DNA of 64,000 nucleotides from Winogradskyella sp. MH6 (lineage in GTDB: Bacteria > Bacteroidota > Bacteroidia > Flavobacteriales > Flavobacteriaceae), in contig NZ_CP094494.1 of assembly GCF_022810765.1 (NCBI RefSeq), positions 2,666,001 through 2,730,000 on the forward strand. Reading direction: 5' to 3'. This document shows positions 35,909 to 44,735 of the stretch, in pieces. The notes below the pieces were generated by a model that was given only the letters and a program-made list of their open reading frames with translations, had not been told where the DNA came from and searched no databases. The stretch's first letter is position 1; each line of letters opens with the position of its first letter. Position numbers and translations under genes: made by a program.

Positions 35909-37179
35909 TGTGAAACGACAAATTTTAAAGGTCTTGTATTAGACTCAGGAAACCCAAGAAAGTATAAACCACTACTAAGGTTATTAATATTGAAAGTTTG
36001 TTTTTGGCTAGAATTAGTTTGAAATATTTCAACCAATTGACCAAGTTGATTATAAATATATAGTGGTTGATTTAAATATTCAGATGAATTGATATAAGTC
36101 GTTAAATTTGAGTCTATTAATGTTTTTTCTAATGCTATTTTTTGAACTGTTTCAAAGTAGTCATTGTTAGAGAGAGTAACGTCAGCTTCAAGTGAAAGCG
36201 TTACTGGTAAATGATCACTAAAATTGTGTAATGCATCTCTAAGTTCAAACGAAAATTCTGAGTTAGTATTTCCACAATCCGTTGAGTTTATAGCACTGTT
36301 GTAGCACGAAACTAAACCATTATTACCATAAACCTGAAAAGAATCTGGAACATAAGTAATATTAGCTGAGCTAAGCATATTTTCAGAAGTTAAAATAAAA
36401 TCAAAACGATCGTCAAAACCACCAGTGGTACCACCAAGTCCTGTTTGGGTTCTTGTAGATTGCGTAAACACATCTACATAGCTGGTATTATTACTCCAGC
36501 TGCCAACACGGTTTGGCGGATCTACAAAAGTTATATTATTGTTAGAGCTCAAAAGTTCTTGAAATGCAGGTTCAGAAGCTGTATAAAGGTTAAGGTCACC
36601 TCCTAAAAGCACATTAGCATCCGACGGTAAAGTTTCTAAATAGGAAACTAATTCTGTGACCATCTCAAATCTTCGTTGCGAATTTACGGTTCCGCTCGAG
36701 GCTTTTAAATGGCATACTACTATGTATGCTTCAACCGGATTGGTATCTTGGTCTACAGTATTTAATCTTACTCTGTAAACATTAAAATCTCTCAAATCAG
36801 TTTGGACAATAATCTCTTCTTGAATACTAAACTTTGAACTGTTGTAGTATAACATATTCTGAAGATCGTTTTGGTCTCCAAAGCTATCGTCTGAGGTGTT
36901 AGAGACATAAGTAGCCATTTCAAAATTCTGGTTTATAGACGTTCTGGTGATATTTAGAACGTTATTGGCACCAGTGATATTATTGAGCTCACAAACCAAA
37001 AAGAGATCAGGTTGATAATCAGCTAAAATGAATGCTAGATCTTGTTCGCGTCCTGGCACAGCATCTTCTAAAGGATAATTCAACAAATTGTAGAACATCA
37101 CTTTAAATGTTTCTTGGGCTGAAATTGAAAGCACATTCAATAGTCCAAGAATAATTAAGCTGAATATTTTCTTTTTCAT
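35905..37179 (-). CDS. T9SS-exported endonuclease/exonuclease/phosphatase-family protein
   Basis: A 424-residue protein with a signal peptide (MKKKIFSLIILGLLNVLSISAQ) and a DNase I/EEP fold: FKVMFYNLLNYP at the front, DYQPDLFLVCELN (metal Glu), VLLGGDLNLYT (Asp-x-Asn) and the closing FSDHLPVTL (Asp-His). The C-terminal 75 residues form a type A T9SS sorting domain (LYIYNQLGQLVEIF, SSGLYFLGF, KFVVSH), so the protein should cross the outer membrane through the type IX machine. It could be an extracellular nuclease or a phosphodiesterase. It lies 22 bases after the LOG gene and overlaps the M1-like gene. Confidence 0.87.
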   Translation of the reverse strand: MKKKIFSLIILGLLNVLSISAQETFKVMFYNLLNYPLEDAVPGREQDLAFILADYQPDLFLVCELNNITGANNVLNITRTSINQNFEMATYVSNTSDDSFGDQNDLQNMLYYNSSKFSIQEEIIVQTDLRDFNVYRVRLNTVDQDTNPVEAYIVVCHLKASSGTVNSQRRFEMVTELVSYLETLPSDANVLLGGDLNLYTASEPAFQELLSSNNNITFVDPPNRVGSWSNNTSYVDVFTQSTRTQTGLGGTTGGFDDRFDFILTSENMLSSANITYVPDSFQVYGNNGLVSCYNSAINSTDCGNTNSEFSFELRDALHNFSDHLPVTLSLEADVTLSNNDYFETVQKIALEKTLIDSNLTTYINSSEYLNQPLYIYNQLGQLVEIFQTNSSQKQTFNINNLSSGLYFLGFPESNTRPLKFVVSH

Positions 37180-37201
37180 AGCATTAAAATAGACAAGCTT
37201 C

Positions 37202-37888
37202 TTAGAAGTTTGGACTCAATCCATATTCTTTATAGAATTTATTTAAGATGTCTATAACTTCATCAGAGCTATCCACAAGATGAATTAAATCTAAGTCTTT
37301 AGGGCTAATATTTCCTGCTTCTAACAAGGTGTTTTTAACCCATTCAAACAAGCCACCCCAAAATTCTTTTCCAACTAAAATAATAGGGAAGGTTTCAATT
37401 TTATGGGTCTGTATAAGTGTTATAGCTTCAAAAAGTTCGTCTAGCGTACCAAAACCTCCTGGCATTACGACAAAGCCTTGAGAATATTTTACAAACATAA
37501 CCTTACGAACAAAGAAATAATCAAAATCTAAGCTCTTGTCGTTGTCTATATATGGGTTATCGTGTTGCTCAAAAGGCAGTTCAATATTTAATCCAACCGA
37601 AGTTCCTCCTGCAATATGCGCTCCTTTATTACCAGCTTCCATAATACCTGGTCCTCCGCCTGTAATCACTCCATAGCCATGTTCTACTATTTTTTGGGCT
37701 ACATCTACAGCCAATTGGTAATACTTGTTATCTGGTTTGGTACGTGCAGAACCAAATATTGAGACACAAGGGCCTATTTTACTCAACTTTTCATAACCAT
37801 TTACAAACTCTCCCATGATTTTAAAAATAGCCCATGAGTCGTTAGTCTTTATTTCATTCCAGCCTTTATGTTTGCTTTCTTTTCTCAT
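37202..37888 (-). CDS. LOG family protein (TIGR00730, nucleotide 5'-monophosphate phosphoribohydrolase-like)
   Basis: A 228-residue Rossmann-fold protein. The diagnostic motifs are intact: GGGPGIMEAGNKGAH and MPGGFGTLDELFE (PGGxGTxxE), which in LOG enzymes split AMP-type nucleotides into base and ribose 5-phosphate. The N-terminus has the usual SIFGSARTKPDNKYY. Many members are misnamed lysine decarboxylases; no PLP site is present. It begins a minus-strand run with the T9SS nuclease-fold protein 22 bases later, though a functional link is not apparent. Confidence 0.88.
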   Translation of the reverse strand: MRKESKHKGWNEIKTNDSWAIFKIMGEFVNGYEKLSKIGPCVSIFGSARTKPDNKYYQLAVDVAQKIVEHGYGVITGGGPGIMEAGNKGAHIAGGTSVGLNIELPFEQHDNPYIDNDKSLDFDYFFVRKVMFVKYSQGFVVMPGGFGTLDELFEAITLIQTHKIETFPIILVGKEFWGGLFEWVKNTLLEAGNISPKDLDLIHLVDSSDEVIDILNKFYKEYGLSPNF

Positions 37889-37936
37889 ATTATATTTTGA
37901 TGTCTTCTTATTAGTTTATTGGTGTACAATATAGTG

Positions 37937-40765
37937 TTATTTCAATTCCTTCTTCAAAAATTTAGCTGTATAGCTTTTTTTGTCTTTAACAATTTGCTCC
38001 GGAGTGCCTTTAGCAACAACCTTTCCGCCACCTTTTCCGCCTTCGTAGCCAATATCAATGATGTAGTCTACGGTTTTAATAACATCTAGATTATGTTCTA
38101 TAATTAAAACAGTATTGCCTTTGTCTACCAGTTTGTTAAGAACTTTCATTAATACTCTAATATCTTCAAAGTGTAGTCCTGTGGTTGGTTCGTCTAAGAT
38201 GTAAAATGTGTTACCAGTATCTCGTTTACTAAGTTCGGTGGCGAGTTTTATGCGTTGTGCTTCACCACCAGAAAGGGTTGTGCTTTGCTGACCTAGGGTA
38301 ATGTATCCTAAACCTACGTCTTTTATGGTTTTTAGTTTACGGTAAATCTTTGGGATATGCTCAAAGAAATCTACAGCGTCTTCAATCGTCATATCCAGAA
38401 CATCACTAATAGATTTTCCTTTATATCTAATTTCTAATGTTTCACGATTGAAACGTTTGCCTTGGCAAGTTTCGCACTCAACATAAACATCTGGCAAAAA
38501 GTTCATTTCAATAACGCGTAAACCACCACCTTGGCATGTTTCACAGCGTCCACCAGCCACATTAAAACTAAAGCGTCCTGGTTTGTAACCACGAATCATA
38601 GCCTCAGGAATCTGTGCAAATAGCTTTCGTATTTCGTCAAAAGTTTTGGTGTACGTTGCAGGATTACTTCTCGGAGTTCTACCAATTGGTGATTGGTTAA
38701 TGTCTATAACCTTATCTATATGCTCTAAACCTTTAATGCTTTTGTATGGCATAGGTTTTTTAACTCCATTGAAAAAATGAGCATTTAGGATAGGGTATAG
38801 AGTTTCGTTGATTAAAGTAGATTTACCACTTCCTGAAACACCAGTAACACCAATCATTTTACCAAGTGGAAACTCAACGTCTACATTCTTTAGGTTATTG
38901 CCAGTACAACCTTTTAGGACTATTTTGTTTCCATTGCCTTCTCGTCGTTCTTTAGGAATTTCGATTTCTTTTTTACCACTGAGGTAGTCGGCAGTCAACG
39001 TGGTGTGAGTTAATAATTCCTTTGGTGTGCCTTCACTAATAATCTCGCCACCATGTTTGCCAGCAAAAGGGCCAATATCAATCACATGGTCTGCACGTTC
39101 AATCATATCTTTATCGTGCTCTACAACAATAACAGAATTGCCCACGTCCCTAAGTGATTCTAACGAATTAATGAGTTTTTCATTATCACGCTGATGTAGT
39201 CCAATACTAGGCTCGTCTAAGATGTATAACACACCAACCAATTGCGAACCTATCTGCGTAGCCAAACGAATACGCTGTGCTTCACCGCCAGAAAGCGACT
39301 TAGAACTACGATTTAAAGTGAGATATGTTAAACCTACGTCCAATAAAAATTGTGTGCGTGCTTTGATTTCTTTTATAATTTCTTCGGAAATCTTTCGTTG
39401 TGTTTCTGAGAGTCTATTCTCTAGACCTTTTAACCATTCAGCTAATTCCACAACATCCATCTTTACAAGGTCAGCGATACTTTTGCCATCAACCTTGAAG
39501 TAAAGGGATTCTTTACGTAGACGTGAGCCTTCGCAGACATCACATTCTACCTTATCCATATATTCTTTAGCCCAACGTACCAAAGATGTAGAGTCTGATT
39601 TGTATTGGTTTTCAATAAAATTTGCAACACCTTCAAAGTCGATATTATAGTCTCTTGTAACACCCAGTAGTTTGCTCTCTACGGCAAACTTGTCCTTGCC
39701 ACCATATAAAATCATTTGCTTGGCTTCTTCAGGGATGTCTTTCCATGGGTCGCTTAGTGTAAAGTCGAAGCGTTGCGCTATGGTATGGAACTGTTTAAAT
39801 ATCCAGCTTTTCTTCTCTGGGCCATGAGGTGCTAATGCACCATTCTTAATAGACAAGGTATCGTCTGGGACTAATTTCCTTTCGTTAACGACGTAGAGTT
39901 CACCAATACCATTACAGTTTGGGCATGCTCCCTTGGGTGAGTTAAAGGAAAAGTTATTAGGCTCTGGGTTAGGGTAGGAAATACCAGATGAAGGACACAT
40001 TAAGTTTCGGCTAAAATAGCGTGGCTCGTTGGTGTCCTGGTCTATGACCATCAGCACATCGTCTCCATGGTACATGGCTGTATTGATAGACTCCATAAGG
40101 CGCTTTTCATTATCCTGTGACTCATCAATCTTTAGGCGGTCTATGACGATTTCTATATCGTGGGTTTTGTAACGGTCTAGTTTCATGCCTTTTTCAAGGT
40201 CTACAATCTCGCCATCGGTGCGTACTTTTACAAAGCCTTGCTTGGCAATTTGCTCAAATAATTCGCGGTAATGTCCTTTACGAGATCTAATAACAGGCGA
40301 TAAGATATTGATACGCTTGCCATTGTAGGACTCTAAAATTAAGTCCTTTATTTGCTCATCGCTGTAGCTGACCATCTTTTCACCCGTTTCATAGCTGTAA
40401 GCATCTGCAGCTCTTGCAAAGAGCAAACGCAAGAAATCATAGATCTCTGTTATGGTACCTACTGTAGAACGTGGTGATTTGCTAGTGGTTTTCTGCTCTA
40501 TGGCTATAACGGGAGATAGTCCATCGATCTTATCTACGTCTGGTCGTTCTAGGCTTCCTAGGAACTGACGCGCATAAGCAGAGAAAGTTTCTATGTAACG
40601 ACGTTGCCCTTCGGCATAAATGGTATCGAAGGCTAAGGAGGATTTGCCACTACCCGAAAGCCCAGTAATCACCACCAATTTTTCTCTTGGTATGGTGATA
40701 TCGATGTTTTTTAGGTTGTGAACCCTTGCACCTTTTACTTCAATAGATTCGTTGAAATGACTCAT
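37937..40765 (-). CDS. uvrA: UvrABC nucleotide excision repair protein A
   Basis: DNA-damage recognition ATPase of nucleotide excision repair. The ATG at 40765 (942 residues, MSHFNESIEVKGARVHN) is preferred to an upstream in-frame start at 40807, because a promoter box overlaps that position. Two ABC modules are visible: Walker A GLSGSGKSSLAF and GVSGSGKSTLIN, signatures LSGGEAQRIRLATQIG and LSGGEAQRIKLATELS, and two Walker B regions (LYILDEPSIGLH, FYILDEPTTGLH). Zinc sites are CPNCNGIG/CDVCEGSR and CETCQGG/CETCQGK. Length is normal. A nine-unit 11-bp repeat lies 170-270 bases upstream. Confidence 0.97.
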   Translation of the reverse strand: MSHFNESIEVKGARVHNLKNIDITIPREKLVVITGLSGSGKSSLAFDTIYAEGQRRYIETFSAYARQFLGSLERPDVDKIDGLSPVIAIEQKTTSKSPRSTVGTITEIYDFLRLLFARAADAYSYETGEKMVSYSDEQIKDLILESYNGKRINILSPVIRSRKGHYRELFEQIAKQGFVKVRTDGEIVDLEKGMKLDRYKTHDIEIVIDRLKIDESQDNEKRLMESINTAMYHGDDVLMVIDQDTNEPRYFSRNLMCPSSGISYPNPEPNNFSFNSPKGACPNCNGIGELYVVNERKLVPDDTLSIKNGALAPHGPEKKSWIFKQFHTIAQRFDFTLSDPWKDIPEEAKQMILYGGKDKFAVESKLLGVTRDYNIDFEGVANFIENQYKSDSTSLVRWAKEYMDKVECDVCEGSRLRKESLYFKVDGKSIADLVKMDVVELAEWLKGLENRLSETQRKISEEIIKEIKARTQFLLDVGLTYLTLNRSSKSLSGGEAQRIRLATQIGSQLVGVLYILDEPSIGLHQRDNEKLINSLESLRDVGNSVIVVEHDKDMIERADHVIDIGPFAGKHGGEIISEGTPKELLTHTTLTADYLSGKKEIEIPKERREGNGNKIVLKGCTGNNLKNVDVEFPLGKMIGVTGVSGSGKSTLINETLYPILNAHFFNGVKKPMPYKSIKGLEHIDKVIDINQSPIGRTPRSNPATYTKTFDEIRKLFAQIPEAMIRGYKPGRFSFNVAGGRCETCQGGGLRVIEMNFLPDVYVECETCQGKRFNRETLEIRYKGKSISDVLDMTIEDAVDFFEHIPKIYRKLKTIKDVGLGYITLGQQSTTLSGGEAQRIKLATELSKRDTGNTFYILDEPTTGLHFEDIRVLMKVLNKLVDKGNTVLIIEHNLDVIKTVDYIIDIGYEGGKGGGKVVAKGTPEQIVKDKKSYTAKFLKKELK

Positions 40766-40804
40766 AGATGGTTTATCGCTTCTTCTTTTAATACAGCAAA
40801 GTTG

Positions 40805-40812
40805 CAAAGGTA
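40805..40812 (-). promoter_or_regulatory. -7 promoter box (TACCTTTG) of uvrA
   Basis: Minus-strand match to TAnnTTTG followed by C, about 40 bases before the ATG at 40765, giving a leader of about 34 bases. No TTG is found at the proper -33 spacing. It argues against translation from 40807. Confidence 0.5.
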
Positions 40813-40933
40813 CAATTTTAGATGTTAAATTGAAGTGAAGGTTCTGCTCCTAATTTTTGTAGAATTTGCATAGTAATGCACTAATTAAGTCCTTGTTATG
40901 TATTGAAACACATGTAAGAAAAAACGCTGCGTT

Positions 40934-41032
40934 ACCCGAATTAAACCCGGCTTAGACCCGAAGTACACCCGAAGGAGACCCGAAGGAAAGCCGGAGGAGA
41001 CCCGAAGGAGATACGGGTGAGACCCGAATTAC
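40934..41032. repeat. Nine tandem 11-bp units, consensus ACCCGAAGGAG
   Basis: The stretch divides exactly into nine 11-base units with no gaps. Four carry CCGAAG; units 4, 5 and 7 are ACCCGAAGGAG or one base off, while 1, 2, 6 and 8 are more diverged, and units 1 and 9 share ACCCGAATTA. The period is not a multiple of three and no gene covers it. It lies between the stop of the outer membrane protein gene (41064) and the uvrA promoter. On the minus strand the units carry CTTCGG, able to form very stable small UUCG hairpins in RNA. It is much more GC-rich than the surroundings. Confidence 0.9.
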
Positions 41033-41063
41033 AACTTGATTGTTCAGCAAGTTGCAAGGTGGT

Positions 41064-42299
41064 TTAGTTATACTTTCTTTTTTGGAACCACAGATCTGAT
41101 AGTGTTAAGTTGATATTGAACATGTTGGAACGCTCTTGTACCAGGATGTCTTTTGTAGTGCCTTTGTTGCTATAGGTATATGAGAAGTTAAGGGTAGAAC
41201 TTTTTCCTAAAGGAAGCCCAAGTCCTAAGGACGTGTTGAAGCTATCTATTTTTGTGTCATCGATTTTTAAATACCCAGAGTTGTAATTGAGCCCAACTCT
41301 ATAATCTACGCGCTCAAAATATTTACGGCTTTGAGGGTTTATTTTATAGGAAAACCCTATGCTATAAATATCCTGATCTACGTATTTGCCTATGGCATCT
41401 GTTTGATTGGTGCTAGACCAAAATCTTTTATTGTAGTCCGTTGTAAATAGTAGATTATTGAATTTAGCGCTATATCCAAAACCAAGTTGTAATGGCAAAT
41501 CAAAACTATTTATTCTTTCGTCTGTAGTATCTTCTAATGTGCTAGATGATCCTAAATTATATTTTATAACCAAGCTGTTTTTTGTTGCACCTAAGCTTGT
41601 AGGGAAATCTAAAGTGACGCCAAATTTATGAGTGTCTAGCAGATTGTATTGAGCACCCAATCCAAATCTAACACCACTGTAAAAACTCTCTTCATATATT
41701 TCTAGATAGTTGGTAGAAGCAACTATAGATTCGGTTTCTTCAACCTTACCAAATAAGTAAGACAACTTTGCACCAAGATTTATCTTGTCTGTAAGTTTAT
41801 AGCCATAATCCAAGCGCATTTCATTAATACCACCAGAACCAGTTACGTTAGTGTAGAAAATATCATTGCTTCCTTCTACATTGTTTTCTAATCCAATAAG
41901 TTCGTAACCTATATTGGTTGCTGGGTTTAGTGTTAATCCTATTCCATATTTCGCTCTATTATAACCAATAGATATATTAGAAAAATTGTATGTGTTTCTG
42001 GATTCGTTTATATCCGAATTAGAAATATTAACCATCTCTGCAGTAACACCAAACTCTAAGACAAAATTATCTTCTACCATAGAAGCAAATGCCGCAGGAT
42101 TATATAAGTTAAATCCGTTAGAAGCATCTAGCGCAATACCAGAATTACCCATGGCACTGTTGCGTCCAGTGCTTATGGAACTTTCTACACCCAAACCAAA
42201 TAACGAATAAGGACTTGATGTAAGATTATTAGTTTGGCTGTTTAGAGCAATACTAAAAACAAGACCGATTACATGGATGCTGCTTTTAATTTTTTTCAT
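41064..42299 (-). CDS. Outer membrane beta-barrel protein, FadL/PorV-like fold
   Basis: The ATG at 42299 begins a signal peptide (MKKIKSSIHVIGLVFSIALNSQ) and gives 411 residues. The start of the mature part, SSPYSLFGLGVESSISTGRNSAMGNSGIALDASNGFNLYNPAAFASM, with the RNSAMG and NPAA segments, resembles the N-terminal hatch of FadL/OmpP1- and PorV-type barrels. The rest alternates amphipathic strands. The start overlaps the end of the DUF4270 gene by 14 bases, so the two are translationally coupled and probably act together in the envelope. Ligand unknown. Longer starts upstream would add a non-signal N-terminus. Confidence 0.72.
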   Translation of the reverse strand: MKKIKSSIHVIGLVFSIALNSQTNNLTSSPYSLFGLGVESSISTGRNSAMGNSGIALDASNGFNLYNPAAFASMVEDNFVLEFGVTAEMVNISNSDINESRNTYNFSNISIGYNRAKYGIGLTLNPATNIGYELIGLENNVEGSNDIFYTNVTGSGGINEMRLDYGYKLTDKINLGAKLSYLFGKVEETESIVASTNYLEIYEESFYSGVRFGLGAQYNLLDTHKFGVTLDFPTSLGATKNSLVIKYNLGSSSTLEDTTDERINSFDLPLQLGFGYSAKFNNLLFTTDYNKRFWSSTNQTDAIGKYVDQDIYSIGFSYKINPQSRKYFERVDYRVGLNYNSGYLKIDDTKIDSFNTSLGLGLPLGKSSTLNFSYTYSNKGTTKDILVQERSNMFNINLTLSDLWFQKRKYN

Positions 42300-43599
42300 A
42301 AATGGCATAAGTAATAACGAGTTTTGTTTTAAAGTTTGAAGCTTCTCGATCATTGAGCAAGAGCTTGTTTATAGTACTATTATAATCTGCAGGAAGCATT
42401 ATGAGTGCATTATCAACCTCTGGTTCTTCATTAAGTTTACTGTCTATATAATTCAGTACAGACATTGAATACACTTGGTTGTTGTACTCAGCATCATCGG
42501 TAGTTAAATAAGCATATACATAATCTGAGCTGCCACTTACTTGTGACGATAAATTATTGTTTTGATCAACGGTGTATAAAGACAATTCTTCAGAAACTGG
42601 TTGTATTTCTGAATACGCTTCAACTACTGGTTCTACATATAATGTGGCTTCTAGTATTGTGCCTTCATCGTTGATGTCGTAAATGTTTTTTATTGTAGGA
42701 AATTGTATTCGGGTTACGTAGCCAACACCTGCTTGACTATAGCTTATATTATTGCTATTGGCACTTGCTAGATTATACTCTTGCGATGTGATTTCTTCTA
42801 TCGGCAAACCCGTAACATCACTTTCTATTTTATTATAGTAAGCTGTACTTTCTGAGTCTATGCTAAAATCATAAGTATATTCAGAATTCTCCAGTTCATT
42901 TGGTATGGAATAGAAAAAACGAAGAAAAACATCCGAAGTATTAAATCCTACAATAGCACTATTGTCTGAACTGCTAGGTTGTATGTATAATCCTTTTAGT
43001 TTTTGATAAAGAGACTCTTTGTCTGTAATGAGATTGTCTTTAATGTCATTAAATATTTCCAGTCCAAAATTGTAATCTAAGGTTACATATAGAGAGTCTG
43101 CATTGGGTTCTGCTTCATAAGTTCGACTGCCTAAACTACTAGATTCGTAATTAAAATGACTTATGTTGTACAAATACCCATCATCTGATGTTAGCTTTTC
43201 TTCAAGCTTATGTACATTAATTGTTGAGGTTTGCGTAGTATCATTATAAAAGTATTGGTCGTATCCTAAAAACAGACCAACACTGTCTAAGACAGCATCA
43301 TCACTAACATAATAGCTGCTGGGATGTACTCTTAAATATGCCGAAGCCTTTATGGTACCAATGTGTTCATCATTGTATTGCCCTAACAACAAACGTCCTT
43401 GACTAGAAGTTACTAATGAGTCAAACTTCATTGTAGAAAGCTCTACAGCAAACGTGTCTATAGATAGTACTCTAATGTTTGTACTGGTAAAATCTTCACC
43501 AACAGACAAGGATGTAATGTCCTCAGAGTTGCAATTAAAGACTAATAAAAAGCAACAAAACGAGAGTATAAATGAAAGATGTTTTTTTGGCATGCTCAT
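42286..43599 (-). CDS. DUF4270 family lipoprotein
   Basis: A 437-residue protein with a lipoprotein signal (LSFILSFCCFLLVFNCNS; the Cys in VFNC is the likely anchor). DUF4270 marks: IDTFAVELSTMKFDSLVTSSQGRLLLGQYNDEHIGTIKASAYLR at the front and a beta-rich body with repeated DSVGLFL and ATLYVEPV segments. DUF4270 proteins are common Bacteroidota surface lipoproteins of unknown function. A second start two codons later is equally possible. It is the first gene of a two-gene operon with the outer membrane barrel, suggesting a barrel/lipoprotein pair. Confidence 0.85.
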   Translation of the reverse strand: MSMPKKHLSFILSFCCFLLVFNCNSEDITSLSVGEDFTSTNIRVLSIDTFAVELSTMKFDSLVTSSQGRLLLGQYNDEHIGTIKASAYLRVHPSSYYVSDDAVLDSVGLFLGYDQYFYNDTTQTSTINVHKLEEKLTSDDGYLYNISHFNYESSSLGSRTYEAEPNADSLYVTLDYNFGLEIFNDIKDNLITDKESLYQKLKGLYIQPSSSDNSAIVGFNTSDVFLRFFYSIPNELENSEYTYDFSIDSESTAYYNKIESDVTGLPIEEITSQEYNLASANSNNISYSQAGVGYVTRIQFPTIKNIYDINDEGTILEATLYVEPVVEAYSEIQPVSEELSLYTVDQNNNLSSQVSGSSDYVYAYLTTDDAEYNNQVYSMSVLNYIDSKLNEEPEVDNALIMLPADYNSTINKLLLNDREASNFKTKLVITYAIYEKN

Positions 43600-43805
43600 A
43601 AGAATTTTAGCAAATCAACATAACAATAGGAGCTTATAAAAGCGAAATAGACAAGCCTGGATAAAGCATCTACAAACTTCAAAATTTTACCGATTAGTTT
43701 TCATGAAAGTATTTATAGGTTAAAACAAGGTGTTGGTCTATAAAAAAAACGGATCAGTCTATTTCGTATTAATCCAATTAGGATTAGGCAGTATGTTCGC
43801 CAAAG

Positions 43806-44735
43806 ATGAAGAAAATCATATTTCATATTATAGTTGTTAATGCTATGGTCAATGCAGTTGCAGCGCAAGATTTGGAAACAGAAAAGGAAACAAAAACTTC
43901 TTTTAACCTTTTCTATGATCTGTATCCTACATTAAATTCTGTAGACCTAGATACTAAAGGACTAGCATTTAGTACAACATTTGCAGTGCCTAATGGAGAG
44001 CTAGGTGTGGGAGCTGCCTATACATATGGTATGTTGAATAGTGACACATATGCATGGTCTCAAGAATTAATGGCTTTTGGAGATTTTCATCAAATAAATT
44101 TAATGATGAATTACAACTACAATATTAATGCTCAGTGGTCTCTGGGTGTAGAGTTTTCGCCATTGATAGCATCTACCTTAGCAACGTCTTTGCGAAGTAA
44201 TGCAATTGTTTTAGAATCTAAAATTGAAGTAAAACGATTGCTTGGTCAACAAACCAAACCCACTTACGTTACTGTAGGTTTAGCATACGGAACAGAATTA
44301 GGAGCACCAAGGATATATCCTACACTAAGTTACTTTAACACAGTAAACGAAAAGTTGAGTTACAAGCTGGGTTTTCCAGAAACAGCATTGTATTACAGGT
44401 TAAACAATCAAAGCAAATTTGATTTTACATTAGCGCCACAATCTATATACACGCTGCATAATCAGCCGTTGTACGATAACAATCTAGCGGCAGAAGTAAC
44501 AGATTCATATTTGGAATTTACAGCACTACAATCAAGCTTAAGATATCATTTCGATTTTAATAACAATTGGTCTTCATTTTTTAAAGTAGGCTATACAACT
44601 TCAACAACAATGAAGATTAAAGCTTTAGATACAGACAATACAATGTACAATTTCAAAGCTGATAATGGCTTTATGGTAGGTTTCGGATTAAATTTTAATA
44701 TAAATAACAAACAAAATGATGCAAACAAAAAATAA
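43806..44735 (+). CDS. Outer membrane beta-barrel protein (DUF6268-like)
   Basis: A 309-residue protein with a signal peptide (MKKIIFHIIVVNAMVNAVAAQ). The mature protein is made of alternating amphipathic strands separated by short turns (SFNLFYDLYPTLNSVDLDTKGLAFSTTFAV, LGVGAAYTYGML, FMVGFGLNFNINN), the pattern of a 10-12 strand barrel; assignment to DUF6268 is by overall look only. The end overlaps the start of the Kelch gene by 20 bases, which suggests translational coupling. It begins a plus-strand module that continues through a Kelch lipoprotein and DUF4907 to a two-component system. Confidence 0.6.
   Translation: MKKIIFHIIVVNAMVNAVAAQDLETEKETKTSFNLFYDLYPTLNSVDLDTKGLAFSTTFAVPNGELGVGAAYTYGMLNSDTYAWSQELMAFGDFHQINLMMNYNYNINAQWSLGVEFSPLIASTLATSLRSNAIVLESKIEVKRLLGQQTKPTYVTVGLAYGTELGAPRIYPTLSYFNTVNEKLSYKLGFPETALYYRLNNQSKFDFTLAPQSIYTLHNQPLYDNNLAAEVTDSYLEFTALQSSLRYHFDFNNNWSSFFKVGYTTSTTMKIKALDTDNTMYNFKADNGFMVGFGLNFNINNKQNDANKK

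Noticed and set aside
40766..40807. Longer UvrA start with 14 extra residues
   Set aside because: The extra residues (QLCCIKRRSDKPS) are not UvrA-like and a promoter box overlaps the putative start codon.
40934..41032. CRISPR array
   Set aside because: Units are 11 bases with no spacers and no cas genes nearby.
43680..43730. LytTR binding half-sites (ACCGATTAG and ATAGGTTAA) before the barrel gene
   Set aside because: The spacing is about 26 bases, not the usual 21-22 for LytTR pairs, and the match to the consensus is weak.
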